A DNA stretch of 13,534 nt. Source: an uncultured Eubacteriales bacterium. Its GTDB lineage: Bacteria > Bacillota_A > Clostridia > Christensenellales > Aristaeellaceae. Positions 1-7,541 of this stretch are shown one piece after another. Each line of letters opens with the position of its first letter. The first letter of the stretch is position 1. Where the stretch lies: the NCBI GenBank assembly GCA_900313545.1, contig OMRS01000270.1, positions 1 through 13,534 on the forward strand, written 5' to 3'. The translations under genes and the position numbers were made by a program. The notes below the pieces were generated by a model. It made no database searches. It worked only from the letters and a program-made list of their open reading frames with translations, and was not told the DNA's origin.

Positions 1-121
1 AATCTTTCATATTCTCTCGGTTTCTCCCAATTTCTTCCGTTTTTGGTTTTTCGCAAACACGGGATCCTTCGCCCCGGGGGGTGCCCGGATGTGGTACAAT
101 AGCGGGAAGGGGGAATGAAAG
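1..121. other. Leader region upstream of mutY, left window edge
   Basis: This stretch has no convincing gene. Positions 1-60 are pyrimidine-rich and clearly less G+C-rich than the coding sequence that follows, as expected for an intergenic region. On the minus strand an ATG at 10-8, preceded by purine-rich sequence, could begin a divergent gene running off the left edge. Only three codons are visible, so this cannot be judged. The right part carries the mutY promoter element and ribosome binding site (GGGAAGGGGG, 104-113). Confidence 0.5.
92..100 (+). promoter_or_regulatory. Probable extended -10 promoter of mutY-priA
   Basis: TGGTACAAT fits the extended -10 pattern TG-n-TATAAT with one mismatch. 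It would start transcription near 107, only about 15 bases before the mutY ATG, with the ribosome binding site close to the 5' end of the message. No good -35 box is visible at the usual distance, where the sequence is CCCCGG. That is tolerable for extended -10 promoters but lowers confidence. Confidence 0.45.
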
Positions 122-1213
122 ATGAAGCAATGGGGGCAGCGGCTCCTTGCATGGTACGACGCCGGGCACCGGGACCTGCCCTGGCGGGACACCCGGGACC
201 CGTATGCCATCGTGGTCTCCGAGATCATGCTCCAGCAGACCCGGGCGGAGACGGCGGTCCCGTACTATCTGGCCTTTCTCCGCCGGTTCCCCTCGTGGCA
301 GGCGCTCTCCGCCTCCGGCGAGGGGGAGCTCCTCAAGGCCTGGGAGGGCCTGGGGTACTACTCCCGCGCCCGGAACCTGCAGCGCCTCTCCCGGGAGGTG
401 GTCCGCCTGGGGGAGCTGCCCCGCAGGCGGGAGGAGCTGCTGCGCCTGCCGGGCATCGGGCCCTACACCAGCGCGGCCGTGGCGGCCATCGCCTTCGGCG
501 AGCCGGTGGTGGCGGTGGACGGGAACGTGAAGCGGGTCATGGCCCGCTTTGCCTGCATCCGGGAGAGCGTGGACAGCCGGGAGGGCGCGGGGCGGGTGGA
601 GGAGACGGCGACGGGCCTCCTGGACGAGGCGCGCCCCGGGGACTTTGCCAATGCGCTCATGGAGCTGGGGGCCTGCGTGTGCACGCCCCGGCACCCCCGC
701 TGCGGGGAATGTCCCCTGGAGAGGGGCTGCCGGGGGCGCGGGGAGGGGCGGCAGGAGGCGCTGCCGGTCAAAAGGAAGAAGGCCCCGCCGGTCAGGGTCG
801 AAAAGACGGTGCTGCTGGTGCTCTTTGGCAGGCAGGTGGCCGTTCGGCGAAGCGGAGATGGCATGCTGCAGGGGATGTACCTGTTCCCGGAGCTGCCCGG
901 GCACCTGTCCCCGGAGGAGGCGGCATGCGCCCTGCGGGAAAAGGGCCTCACATGCGGGGAGGCGAGGGAGTTGGGGAGCGCCCGGCACGTGTTTACCCAC
1001 CGGGTCTGGGAGATGAGGATCATCGCCATGAAGAGCGCCGCCCCCGGGCCCTGGCGCCTGGTCACCCGGGAGGAGCTGATGGAGCTGCCCATGCCCGCGG
1101 CGGACAGCGCGGCCCGCAGCATGGCCCTCGCGCTGCTGCAAGAGGGCGGGGATACAGGAAAGCACAGCCCCTGGGGGGCAGAGGAGGGGACGTCTTGGGG
1201 TTTTGTCAGGTGA
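122..1213 (+). CDS. mutY: A/G-specific adenine DNA glycosylase MutY
   Basis: This base-excision repair enzyme removes adenine mispaired with 8-oxoguanine or guanine. The 363-residue protein has the family order. The HhH-GPD glycosylase domain comes first: catalytic Glu34 in SEIMLQQT, helix-hairpin-helix LPGIGPYTSAA at 109-119, and catalytic Asp133 in VDGNVKR. A [4Fe-4S] cluster loop follows (Cys187-X6-Cys194-X2-Cys197-X5-Cys203). A NUDIX-like C-terminal 8-oxoG recognition domain starts near residue 226 and includes HVFTH. The length is normal for the family (E. coli about 350). The ATG at 122 is preferred because a purine-rich GGGAAGGGGGAA lies just upstream and residues 4-21 match the family N-terminus. 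An ATG at 115 is in another frame. The last residues are encoded by sequence that also carries the priA ribosome binding site and start. Catalytic and cluster residues are all present, so the enzyme should be active. Confidence 0.95.
   Translation: MKQWGQRLLAWYDAGHRDLPWRDTRDPYAIVVSEIMLQQTRAETAVPYYLAFLRRFPSWQALSASGEGELLKAWEGLGYYSRARNLQRLSREVVRLGELPRRREELLRLPGIGPYTSAAVAAIAFGEPVVAVDGNVKRVMARFACIRESVDSREGAGRVEETATGLLDEARPGDFANALMELGACVCTPRHPRCGECPLERGCRGRGEGRQEALPVKRKKAPPVRVEKTVLLVLFGRQVAVRRSGDGMLQGMYLFPELPGHLSPEEAACALREKGLTCGEARELGSARHVFTHRVWEMRIIAMKSAAPGPWRLVTREELMELPMPAADSAARSMALALLQEGGDTGKHSPWGAEEGTSWGFVR
1181..1197 (+). promoter_or_regulatory. Ribosome binding site that sets the priA TTG start
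   Basis: GAGGAGG at 1181-1187 stands seven bases before a TTG at 1195-1197. No ATG lies in the right place in this frame. The two downstream GTG codons (1210 and 1216) are 22 and 28 bases from the Shine-Dalgarno sequence, which is too far. The TTG start also gives the family-like N-terminus MGFCQVIVDV. The site lies inside the 3' end of mutY, implying translational coupling. Confidence 0.75.
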
Positions 1214-3438
1214 TTGTGGACGTGGCGCACGAGGAGGTGGACCACGTCTTTACCTACCGGGTGCCCGAGGGGATGGCGCTGGAGCCGGGCATGCGGGTCC
1301 ACGTGCCCTTTGGCCGCCAGGCGCGGGTGGAGGGCATCGTCATGGAGATGGTGGAGCAGTGCGACCTGCCCGCATCCAGGGTGCGGGAGGTGAGCGAGGC
1401 GCTGGAGAGCTATCCCGTGGTGCTGCCGGAGCTGCTGGAGACGGCGAGGCATATCCATGAGCGCAGCTTCTGCACCCTGACCCAGGCCCTGCGGCTGATG
1501 TACCCCGCCATGATGCGGGGGCTGCGCATCCGGGAAAAGACCCGGGAGGTGGCGGTCCTGGCGGTGCCCGCCGACCAGGTGGACGCCCTGGCGGTGTCCA
1601 TGCGCGCCTCCCCCGCCCGCCGGGCCCTCTTTGAGATCCTGGGGGCCCGGGAGTCGGGGGAAATGGATGTGCGCGAGCTCCTGGCGGCCGCGGCCCAAAG
1701 GAGCCGCGCCGCGCTCAACGCGCTGGTCGCAAAGCACTATGTGCGCCTTGAACGGCGCCTGGTGTTTTCCCCGCCCTACCGGGACGTGCAGGTGGTGCGC
1801 CGGGAGCCGCCCGTCCTGACGCTCCGGCAGCAGGAGGTGCTTTCCCGGATTGTGGGAAAGTATGATCAGGAACCCGGCAGCTTTCTGCTCTACGGGGTGA
1901 CGGGGAGCGGAAAAACGGAGGTTTACATGCGGGCGGTGGAGGAGATGATCTCCCGCGGGCGCACGGCCATCGTGCTGGTGCCGGAGATCGCCCTGACGCC
2001 CCAGATGGTGGGCTGGTTCCGGGGCCGCTTCGGGGACCGTTCGGCGGTGCTCCATTCCCGCCTGTCCGCCCGGGAGCGCTTTGACGAGTGGCTGCGCATC
2101 CGCAGGGGGGACGTGCGGGTGGTCATCGGGGCCCGCTCGGCGGTGTTCGCGCCCCTGACCCGCCTGGGCCTTGTCATCGTGGACGAGGAGCACGAGGGCA
2201 GCTACGAGTCCGGCAGCACCCCCCGCTATGACGCCCGGGAGATCGCCCGCTTCCGCTGCGCCCAGGCCGGGGCCGCGCTGGTGCTGGCCTCCGCCACGCC
2301 CAGCCTTCTGTCCTTTGCCCGGGCCGGACGGGGGGACCTGACGCTGCTGGAAATGCCAGAGAGGGTGACGGGGCGCCCCCTGCCGCAGGTTACCGTGACC
2401 GACATGCGGGAGGAGCTCATGGCCGGCAACCGCTCGGTCTTTTCGGGCACGCTGCACACGGCCATCCGGGAATGCCTGGGGAGCGGGCACCAGGCGATCC
2501 TCTTCGTGAACCGAAGGGGCCACTCCACCTTTGTCAGCTGCCGCAGCTGCGGGCACGTCATGACCTGCGAGCACTGCGACGTGTCCCTGACCTTCCACCA
2601 GCACGACCAGCGGCTGCTGTGCCACTACTGCGGCTTCTCCCTGCCGGTGCCGCAGGTCTGCCCCGTGTGCGGCAGCCCCTACATCAAGTTCTTCGGCGTG
2701 GGGACCCAGCGGGTGGAGGAGGAGATGCACAGGCGCTTCCCCGGGGTGACCACCCTGCGCATGGACAACGACACCACCCGGAGCAGGGACGCCCATCAGG
2801 TGCTGCTGGACCGGTTCCGGGCGGGAGAGGCCCAGGTGCTCATCGGCACCCAGATGATCGCCAAGGGCCTGGACTTTCCCCGGGTCACCCTGGTGGGCAT
2901 CGTGGCGGCGGACGCGCTGCTGCGCCTGCCCGACTACAAGGCCGCCGAGCGGGCCTTCCAGCTGCTCACCCAGGTGGCGGGAAGGGCCGGCCGGGCCGGG
3001 GACCCGGGGCGGGTGGTGCTCCAGACCTACGATCCGGAGAACCCGGTGATCCTGGCCGCCAGCCGGCAGGATTACCGCGCATTTTACGAGATGGAGATGC
3101 GAAAGCGCCGGCGCGGCATGTTCCCGCCCTACACCACGATCCTCCGCCTGACCTGCAGCGCCGGGGATGAGGAGAGCGCAGCCTCCGCCGCCCGCCAGGC
3201 CCGGGAGCTGACGGAGCATTTCCTGGAGCGGCGCGCTTACCTCCGGCGGCTCCTGGTGAGCCTGAGCACGGGGCCCGCCCCCGTCTCCCGCATCATGGAC
3301 CGCTACCGCTGGCAGACCCAGCTGATCCTCATCGACCGGGAACCGGCGCAGGAGGCGGCGGGGTTCATGAGCGAGCTGGCCGAGGCCATGCCCCAGGCGG
3401 TGGAGGCGCGCCTTGAAGTCAATCCCACGGGCTTCTGA
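1195..3438 (+). CDS. priA: Primosomal replication restart helicase PriA
   Basis: PriA is a superfamily 2 3'-5' DNA helicase that recognises stalled or repaired forks and reloads the replisome. From the TTG at 1195 the product has 747 residues (E. coli 732, B. subtilis 805). The N-terminal 3'-DNA-binding domain begins MGFCQVIVDVAHEEVDHVF. Helicase motifs follow: Walker A GVTGSGKT at 234-241 (Lys240), DEEH at 330-333, GARSAVFAP from 312, ASATPS from 365, GTQMIAKG from 551 and QVAGRAGR at 593-600. The family's Zn-binding insert has eight cysteines between Cys449 and Cys492, in CXXC pairs. The reading frame stays open upstream through mutY, but that part is an out-of-frame shadow of mutY, so the TTG with its good Shine-Dalgarno sequence is chosen. 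It overlaps mutY by 19 bases, suggesting joint translation. All motifs are intact. Confidence 0.95.
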   Translation: MGFCQVIVDVAHEEVDHVFTYRVPEGMALEPGMRVHVPFGRQARVEGIVMEMVEQCDLPASRVREVSEALESYPVVLPELLETARHIHERSFCTLTQALRLMYPAMMRGLRIREKTREVAVLAVPADQVDALAVSMRASPARRALFEILGARESGEMDVRELLAAAAQRSRAALNALVAKHYVRLERRLVFSPPYRDVQVVRREPPVLTLRQQEVLSRIVGKYDQEPGSFLLYGVTGSGKTEVYMRAVEEMISRGRTAIVLVPEIALTPQMVGWFRGRFGDRSAVLHSRLSARERFDEWLRIRRGDVRVVIGARSAVFAPLTRLGLVIVDEEHEGSYESGSTPRYDAREIARFRCAQAGAALVLASATPSLLSFARAGRGDLTLLEMPERVTGRPLPQVTVTDMREELMAGNRSVFSGTLHTAIRECLGSGHQAILFVNRRGHSTFVSCRSCGHVMTCEHCDVSLTFHQHDQRLLCHYCGFSLPVPQVCPVCGSPYIKFFGVGTQRVEEEMHRRFPGVTTLRMDNDTTRSRDAHQVLLDRFRAGEAQVLIGTQMIAKGLDFPRVTLVGIVAADALLRLPDYKAAERAFQLLTQVAGRAGRAGDPGRVVLQTYDPENPVILAASRQDYRAFYEMEMRKRRRGMFPPYTTILRLTCSAGDEESAASAARQARELTEHFLERRAYLRRLLVSLSTGPAPVSRIMDRYRWQTQLILIDREPAQEAAGFMSELAEAMPQAVEARLEVNPTGF

Positions 3439-3442
3439 TCCC

Positions 3443-3472
3443 TTGTCCAAACAGGGGTCATGGTGATATGAT
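3443..3472 (+). promoter_or_regulatory. Probable sigma-A-type promoter for the def-thiN operon
   Basis: A -35-like TTGTCC (3443-3448) is separated by 18 bases from a -10-like TATGAT (3467-3472). TG at 3464-3465 supplies an extended -10. Transcription would start near 3479, about 32 bases before the def ATG. The element lies in the only sizeable gap between priA and def and is more A+T-rich than its surroundings. It would let def through thiN be transcribed separately from mutY-priA. No terminator hairpin is seen after priA, so read-through is also possible. Confidence 0.6.
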
Positions 3473-3478
3473 AGCTTT

Positions 3479-3496
3479 GTCCGCGGCTAGGCGGAC
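3479..3496 (+). promoter_or_regulatory. Short stem-loop at the predicted 5' end of the def mRNA
   Basis: GTCCGC (3479-3484) and GCGGAC (3491-3496) form a perfect six-base-pair stem around a six-base loop GGCTAG. If transcription begins where the promoter predicts, the message would start with this hairpin. Five-prime stem-loops are known to stabilise bacterial mRNAs. It ends before the ribosome binding site (GGAAAGG, 3498-3504), so it need not block translation. No T tract follows, so it is not a terminator. Confidence 0.45.
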
Positions 3497-3510
3497 GGAA
3501 AGGAACCATC

Positions 3511-4035
3511 ATGGCACTTCGAGATATTGTGTATATTGAAGACGACCTTCTGCGGCACGAGAGCCGGCCCGTGAAGGTCTTTGACGAAAAGCTCCACCGG
3601 CTGCTGGAGGACATGGCCCAGACCATGTACAAGCATGACGGCGTGGGCCTGGCCGCCCCCCAGGTGGCGGTGCTGCGGCAGGTCGTGGTCATGGACTGCG
3701 GCGAGGGCCTCATCGAGATGATCAACCCCCGGATCCTGGAGACCCAGGGCGAGCAGGAGGGCCCCGAGGGCTGCCTGTCCGTGCCCGGGAGACGGGGGCT
3801 GGTGAAGCGCCCCATGAAGGTCCGGGTGGCCTTCCAGGACCGCAACGGGGAGCCCTGCGAGCTGGAGGCCGAGGGGCTGCTGGCCCGGTGCGTCATGCAT
3901 GAGACGGACCACCTGCGGGGACAGCTCTATGTGGATATCATGGAGCGGGAGCTGCTGGACGGGGAGAACCCGGAAGAGGACGAAGAGGACGGGGAAGAAG
4001 AGGAAAAGACCGGGACGGAGGGAAGCGGGGAATGA
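3511..4035 (+). CDS. def: Peptide deformylase
   Basis: This metalloenzyme removes the formyl group from the N-terminal fMet of nascent proteins as they leave the ribosome. The 174-residue product shows all three deformylase motifs: GVGLAAPQ at 44-51, EGCLSVPG at 86-93 (metal ligand Cys88) and HETDHL at 130-135 (ligands His130 and His134, catalytic Glu131). The residue before the HExDH motif is Met129, where Gln is usual in many members. The catalytic core ends near residue 149. Residues 150-174 form a very acidic tail, with 14 Asp/Glu in 25 residues, that is not part of the usual fold. The ATG follows GGAAAGG at a suitable distance. The stop codon overlaps the fmt start as ATGA, coupling the enzyme that removes formyl to the one that adds it. 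Confidence 0.96.
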   Translation: MALRDIVYIEDDLLRHESRPVKVFDEKLHRLLEDMAQTMYKHDGVGLAAPQVAVLRQVVVMDCGEGLIEMINPRILETQGEQEGPEGCLSVPGRRGLVKRPMKVRVAFQDRNGEPCELEAEGLLARCVMHETDHLRGQLYVDIMERELLDGENPEEDEEDGEEEEKTGTEGSGE

Positions 4036-4961
4036 GGATCGTGTTTCTGGGCACGCCGGAGTTCGCCCTGCCCACCCTGCGCGCCTTGGCCGCCTCGCCC
4101 CATGAGGTCCTGGCGGCGGTCTGCCAGCCGGACCGGCCCCGGGGGCGCGGGCACCATCTGGTGCCCTGCCCGGTGAAGCAGGAGGCGGAGCGGCTGGGAG
4201 TGCCGGTCCTCACCCCCGCCCGCATCCGGGACAAGGAGGCGGTTTCGGCCCTGTCGGCCCTCTCGCCCGACCTGTTTGTCACCTGTGCCTACGGGCAGCT
4301 CCTGTCCCAGGCGGTGCTGGACATCCCGCGCCTGGGGACATTCAACGTGCACCCGTCCCTGCTGCCCCGCCACCGGGGCAGCGCGCCGGTCAACTGGACG
4401 CTGATATGCGGCGAGACGCGCACGGGCGTGACCATCATGAAGACGGACATCGGCATGGACAGCGGGGACATCCTGCTCCAGGAGGAGACGGACATTCTCC
4501 CGGAGGAAAACGCCGAGGACCTGGAGGCGAGGCTGTCCGCCGTGGGCGCGGAGCTTCTCATGCGGGCGCTGTCGCGCCTCATGGACGGCACCCTCACGGC
4601 CACCCCGCAGGACCCGGCCCTGGTGACGGTGGAGCCCCGCCTGACCCGGGAGATGGGCGAGATGGACTGGCGCCTGTCCTCCAGGGAGCTGGCGGGCAGG
4701 GTGCGGGGCCTGGCCCCCTGGCCGGGCACCTTCACCAGGCTTTCAGGGACCGTGATCAAGGTCCTGAGGGCCCGGGAGACGGACGGGGAGGGCGCCCCCG
4801 GCGAGATCCTTGAATGCAGGGGTCATCTGGTGGCCGCCTGCGGGGAGGGCGCCCTGGAGATCCTGCAGCTGCAGCTGCCCGGCAAGCCGCCCGTGGCGGC
4901 GGACGCGTACCTCCGGGGCCATGCCCTGGAGAAGGGAACCCGATTTGGAGGACAAGCATGA
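4032..4961 (+). CDS. fmt: Methionyl-tRNA formyltransferase
   Basis: Fmt transfers a formyl group from 10-formyltetrahydrofolate to Met-tRNA(fMet), making the initiator for bacterial translation. The 309-residue product begins with the family's MRIVFLGTPEFALPTL. It carries the catalytic triad Asn105, His107 and Asp143 in FNVHPSLLP and GMDSGDIL. The substrate loop is RHRGSAPVNW (113-122). A C-terminal tRNA-binding beta-barrel domain covers roughly residues 205-309, with LAPWPGTF near its start. The length matches the E. coli enzyme (315). It begins inside the def stop (ATGA) with GGAGG at 4017-4021 and ends in another ATGA overlap with rsmB. All key residues are present. Confidence 0.96.
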   Translation: MRIVFLGTPEFALPTLRALAASPHEVLAAVCQPDRPRGRGHHLVPCPVKQEAERLGVPVLTPARIRDKEAVSALSALSPDLFVTCAYGQLLSQAVLDIPRLGTFNVHPSLLPRHRGSAPVNWTLICGETRTGVTIMKTDIGMDSGDILLQEETDILPEENAEDLEARLSAVGAELLMRALSRLMDGTLTATPQDPALVTVEPRLTREMGEMDWRLSSRELAGRVRGLAPWPGTFTRLSGTVIKVLRARETDGEGAPGEILECRGHLVAACGEGALEILQLQLPGKPPVAADAYLRGHALEKGTRFGGQA

Positions 4962-6475
4962 CGACACCAGGTGAAAGGGGAGGACGGCCTCCCCGCAGGG
5001 AAGGCCCTGCAAAGGGAGCCCCCCGCGCCGTCAGGGAAGGGTCCCCCAGGGGGGACCGGCGAGGCGGCAGGGCAGACGCCCCCGGCACAGACCGGCGCGG
5101 CAGGGACGCCGGCCCGGTGCGCCGCCCGGAGGCGCCGCTGCTGCCCCGGCGCGTGGCGCTCATGACGCTGCTGGACATCAGCCGCGGGGGCGCCTATGCC
5201 AATCTGGCGCTGGAAAAGCGGCTCTCCGGGGTGCACCTTGAGAAGCGGGACGCCGCCCTGGTGACCCGCCTGGTCTACGGGGTCACCGAGCGGAGGGCGA
5301 CCCTCGACTTCCGCATCGACCACACGCTTTCCTCGGACACCGACATCGACGCCACCCTGCGGGAGATCCTGCGCATGGGCGCCTACCAGCTCTTCTACAT
5401 GGACCGGGTGCCGGGCAACGCCGCGGTGGACGAGTCCGTGCGCCTCACCCGGGCCATGGGCCTGGAGAGCCTGACGGGGCTGTGCAACGCGGTGCTGAGG
5501 AACATGATCCGGGAGCCCAAAGTGCCCTGGCCGCCGGCGGACGGGGACCCGGTCACCTACCTGTCCGTCATGATGAGCGCCAGCCCCGAGCTGGTCACCC
5601 TCCTGCTGGAGGGGTACACCCCCATGGAGGTGCGCCAGCTCCTGACCGTGCGGCCCGGGGAGGACGTGCAGGTGGTCCGGCCCAACCCGCTGCGCTGCGA
5701 CGAGCGGCGGCTGTGCCAGCTGCTGCGGGACGAGGGCATCGCCTATGAGCCCGGGCGCATTCCCGGGACCCTCCGCCTGAAGGGCGCCGGGGACCTGACG
5801 CGCCTGCGGGCCTATGCCAACGGCCTGTTTTCCATCCAGGGCGAAAGCGCCGTGCTGGCCGCCAGGGTCATGGAGGCCCGGCCCGGACAGCATGTGCTGG
5901 ACGCCTGCGCCGCCCCCGGCGGCAAGACCGCGGTGCTCAGCGCCGACATGATGGACAGCGGCCGGGTGCTGGCCTGGGACCTGCACCCCCACAGGGTGGA
6001 GCTCATCCGCGCCATGGCCCGGCGGCTGCAGCTGGACAATGTGCGCACCATGGCCCGGGACGCCTCCGAGCCCCGTCCGGACCTGGACGGGAGCCAGGAT
6101 GCGGCCCTGGTGGACGCCCCCTGCAGCGGCACAGGCGTGATCGCGGAAAAGCCGGACCTGCGCTACCGCCTGACCCGGGAGGGGCTGGAGGAGCTGGCCC
6201 GGACCCAGCAGAAAATCCTGGACAGCGTCTCGCGCACGGTCCGCCCCGGCGGGCTGCTGGTCTATGCCACCTGTTCGGTGCTCCCCCGGGAGAACGAGCA
6301 GCAGGTCCGGGAGTTCCTGGCGTCGCACCCGGAGTTTTCCGTGTGCCCCATGGGAACGCTGCTGCCGGAGGACCTGCGCCCCCATGAAGGGAAATTTGGC
6401 CTTCAGATCCTGCCCTGGCGGGACAACATGGAGGGCTTTTATATCTGCAGGATGCGGCGGGGGAGAAACGCATGA
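4958..6475 (+). CDS. rsmB: 16S rRNA m5C967 methyltransferase RsmB (Sun/Fmu) with long basic N-terminal extension
   Basis: RsmB methylates cytosine 967 (E. coli numbering) of 16S rRNA using SAM. The ATG at 4958 overlaps the fmt stop (ATGA) and follows GGAGGA (4947-4952) by five bases, giving 505 residues, compared with about 430-450 usual for the family. The conserved part starts near residue 64 (RRVAL...LLDI) with a NusB-like RNA-binding domain to about 200. The Rossmann methyltransferase domain has SAM motif DACAAPGGKT at 315-324, DAPCSGTGV from 386 with Cys389, and YATCS with the nucleophile Cys439. Residues 1-60 contain 15 Arg, 12 Gly and 10 Pro and are probably disordered. Internal starts at 5153 (GTG) or 5162 (ATG) would remove the extension but have no ribosome binding site. 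The frame ends in an ATGA overlap with rlmN. Confidence 0.93.
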   Translation: MTTPGERGGRPPRREGPAKGAPRAVREGSPRGDRRGGRADAPGTDRRGRDAGPVRRPEAPLLPRRVALMTLLDISRGGAYANLALEKRLSGVHLEKRDAALVTRLVYGVTERRATLDFRIDHTLSSDTDIDATLREILRMGAYQLFYMDRVPGNAAVDESVRLTRAMGLESLTGLCNAVLRNMIREPKVPWPPADGDPVTYLSVMMSASPELVTLLLEGYTPMEVRQLLTVRPGEDVQVVRPNPLRCDERRLCQLLRDEGIAYEPGRIPGTLRLKGAGDLTRLRAYANGLFSIQGESAVLAARVMEARPGQHVLDACAAPGGKTAVLSADMMDSGRVLAWDLHPHRVELIRAMARRLQLDNVRTMARDASEPRPDLDGSQDAALVDAPCSGTGVIAEKPDLRYRLTREGLEELARTQQKILDSVSRTVRPGGLLVYATCSVLPRENEQQVREFLASHPEFSVCPMGTLLPEDLRPHEGKFGLQILPWRDNMEGFYICRMRRGRNA

Positions 6476-7527
6476 AGACACCCCTGTGCGAAATGACCCT
6501 GGAGGAGCTCTCCGGCATCATGAAGGAAATGGGGGAGCCCGCCTTCCGGGCCGGACAGATCTTTTCCCGCGCCCAGGCCGGGGAGCGCATCCCGGAGATG
6601 ACCTCCCTGCCCCTGCGGCTGCGCCAGGTTCTCTCTGAACGATTTGAGGACCGGCCGGTGGAGGTGCTGGAGCGGGTGACATCAAAGCTTGACGGCACCG
6701 TGAAGCTGCTCTACCGCCTGACGGACGGACACGTCATCGAAGGGGTGGTCATGCGCTACCGCTACGGCAACACCCTGTGCCTGTCCACCCAGGTGGGCTG
6801 CCGCATGGGCTGCCGCTTCTGCGCCAGCACCCTGGAGGGGTGCGCGAGGAACCTGTCCGCGGGCGAGATGCTGGGGCAGGTGCACTGCGCCAATGCGCAG
6901 CTGGAGGCGGGGGCGCGCATCTCCCGCCTGGTGCTCATGGGCAGCGGGGAGCCCCTGGACAACTACGACGCGGTGGTGCGGTTCCTGCGCCTGGTCAATG
7001 ACCCCGCGGGGCTGAACGTGGGCATACGGAACATCTCCCTGTCCACCTGCGGCCTGGTGCCCCGGATGCACCGCTTTGCGGAGGAGGGGCTGCCCCTGAC
7101 CCTTTCCGTGTCCCTGCACGCGCCCAATGACCGGATCCGCCGGCAGATCATGCCGGTGGCGGATGCGTATTCCGTGAGCGAGGTGCTGGACGCGTGCCGC
7201 TGCTATATCCGCAAAACCGGCAGACGGGTGATCTTTGAATACGCCCTGATCCACGGCATCAATGCCGCCCCGGAGCAGGCCCGGGAGCTGGCGGCGCTGC
7301 TGCGCGGCGTGCAGTGCCATGTGAACCTGATTCCCCTCAACAGCGTGCCCGAGCGGGGCCTGACCGGGGTCAGCGAGGCGGAGGTGACCGCCTTCCGGAA
7401 GACCCTGGAGGGACTGGGCATCTCCGTGACGCGAAGGCGGGAGATGGGGGACGACATCGAAGGCGCCTGCGGGCAGCTGAGGCGAAGATATCTGCAGGGC
7501 GCGCAGGCCCTGCAAACAGACTCCTGA
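6472..7527 (+). CDS. rlmN: Dual-specificity RNA methyltransferase RlmN (radical SAM, m2A)
   Basis: RlmN methylates C2 of adenosine 2503 in 23S rRNA and A37 in some tRNAs through a radical SAM mechanism. The 351-residue protein has the CX3CX2C cluster motif at Cys110, Cys114 and Cys117, and the methyl-carrying cysteine at Cys333 in GDDIEGACGQL near the C-terminus. Glu90 in VIEGVVM matches the proposed general acid/base. The SAM-binding motif reads MGSGEPL rather than GMGEPL. An N-terminal helical domain precedes the barrel. It starts within the rsmB stop (ATGA), preceded by GGGGGAG. Its position between rsmB and the PrpC-type phosphatase is the same as yloN in B. subtilis. It is distinguished from the related resistance enzyme Cfr by this housekeeping context. 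Confidence 0.94.
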   Translation: MKTPLCEMTLEELSGIMKEMGEPAFRAGQIFSRAQAGERIPEMTSLPLRLRQVLSERFEDRPVEVLERVTSKLDGTVKLLYRLTDGHVIEGVVMRYRYGNTLCLSTQVGCRMGCRFCASTLEGCARNLSAGEMLGQVHCANAQLEAGARISRLVLMGSGEPLDNYDAVVRFLRLVNDPAGLNVGIRNISLSTCGLVPRMHRFAEEGLPLTLSVSLHAPNDRIRRQIMPVADAYSVSEVLDACRCYIRKTGRRVIFEYALIHGINAAPEQARELAALLRGVQCHVNLIPLNSVPERGLTGVSEAEVTAFRKTLEGLGISVTRRREMGDDIEGACGQLRRRYLQGAQALQTDS

Positions 7528-7541
7528 GGAAGGAAAAAGCG

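Noticed and set aside
7..228. Minus-strand 73-codon frame at the left edge
   Set aside because: It overlaps the mutY promoter and N-terminus and has low-complexity, shadow-like sequence.
115..1194. Upstream extension of the priA frame through mutY, giving a 1107-residue product
   Set aside because: The first 360 residues are Gly/Pro/Arg/Ala-rich and resemble no domain. They are an out-of-frame reading of mutY, whose own frame shows all catalytic residues. Stops are rare because of the high G+C content.
463..3450. Minus-strand open frame of 995 codons opposite mutY and priA
   Set aside because: It is rich in His, Gly, Pro and Ala with no recognisable motif. It is an antisense shadow caused by G/C-ending codons in the sense genes.
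4823..6481. Minus-strand open frame of 552 codons opposite rsmB
   Set aside because: It has the same antisense-shadow composition, with no motif, and it lies opposite a gene with a full set of methyltransferase motifs.
6472..7527. Possible antibiotic-resistance methyltransferase Cfr instead of RlmN
   Set aside because: Cfr and RlmN share the radical SAM and cysteine motifs, but this gene sits in the conserved housekeeping operon at the RlmN position and matches the composition of its neighbours.
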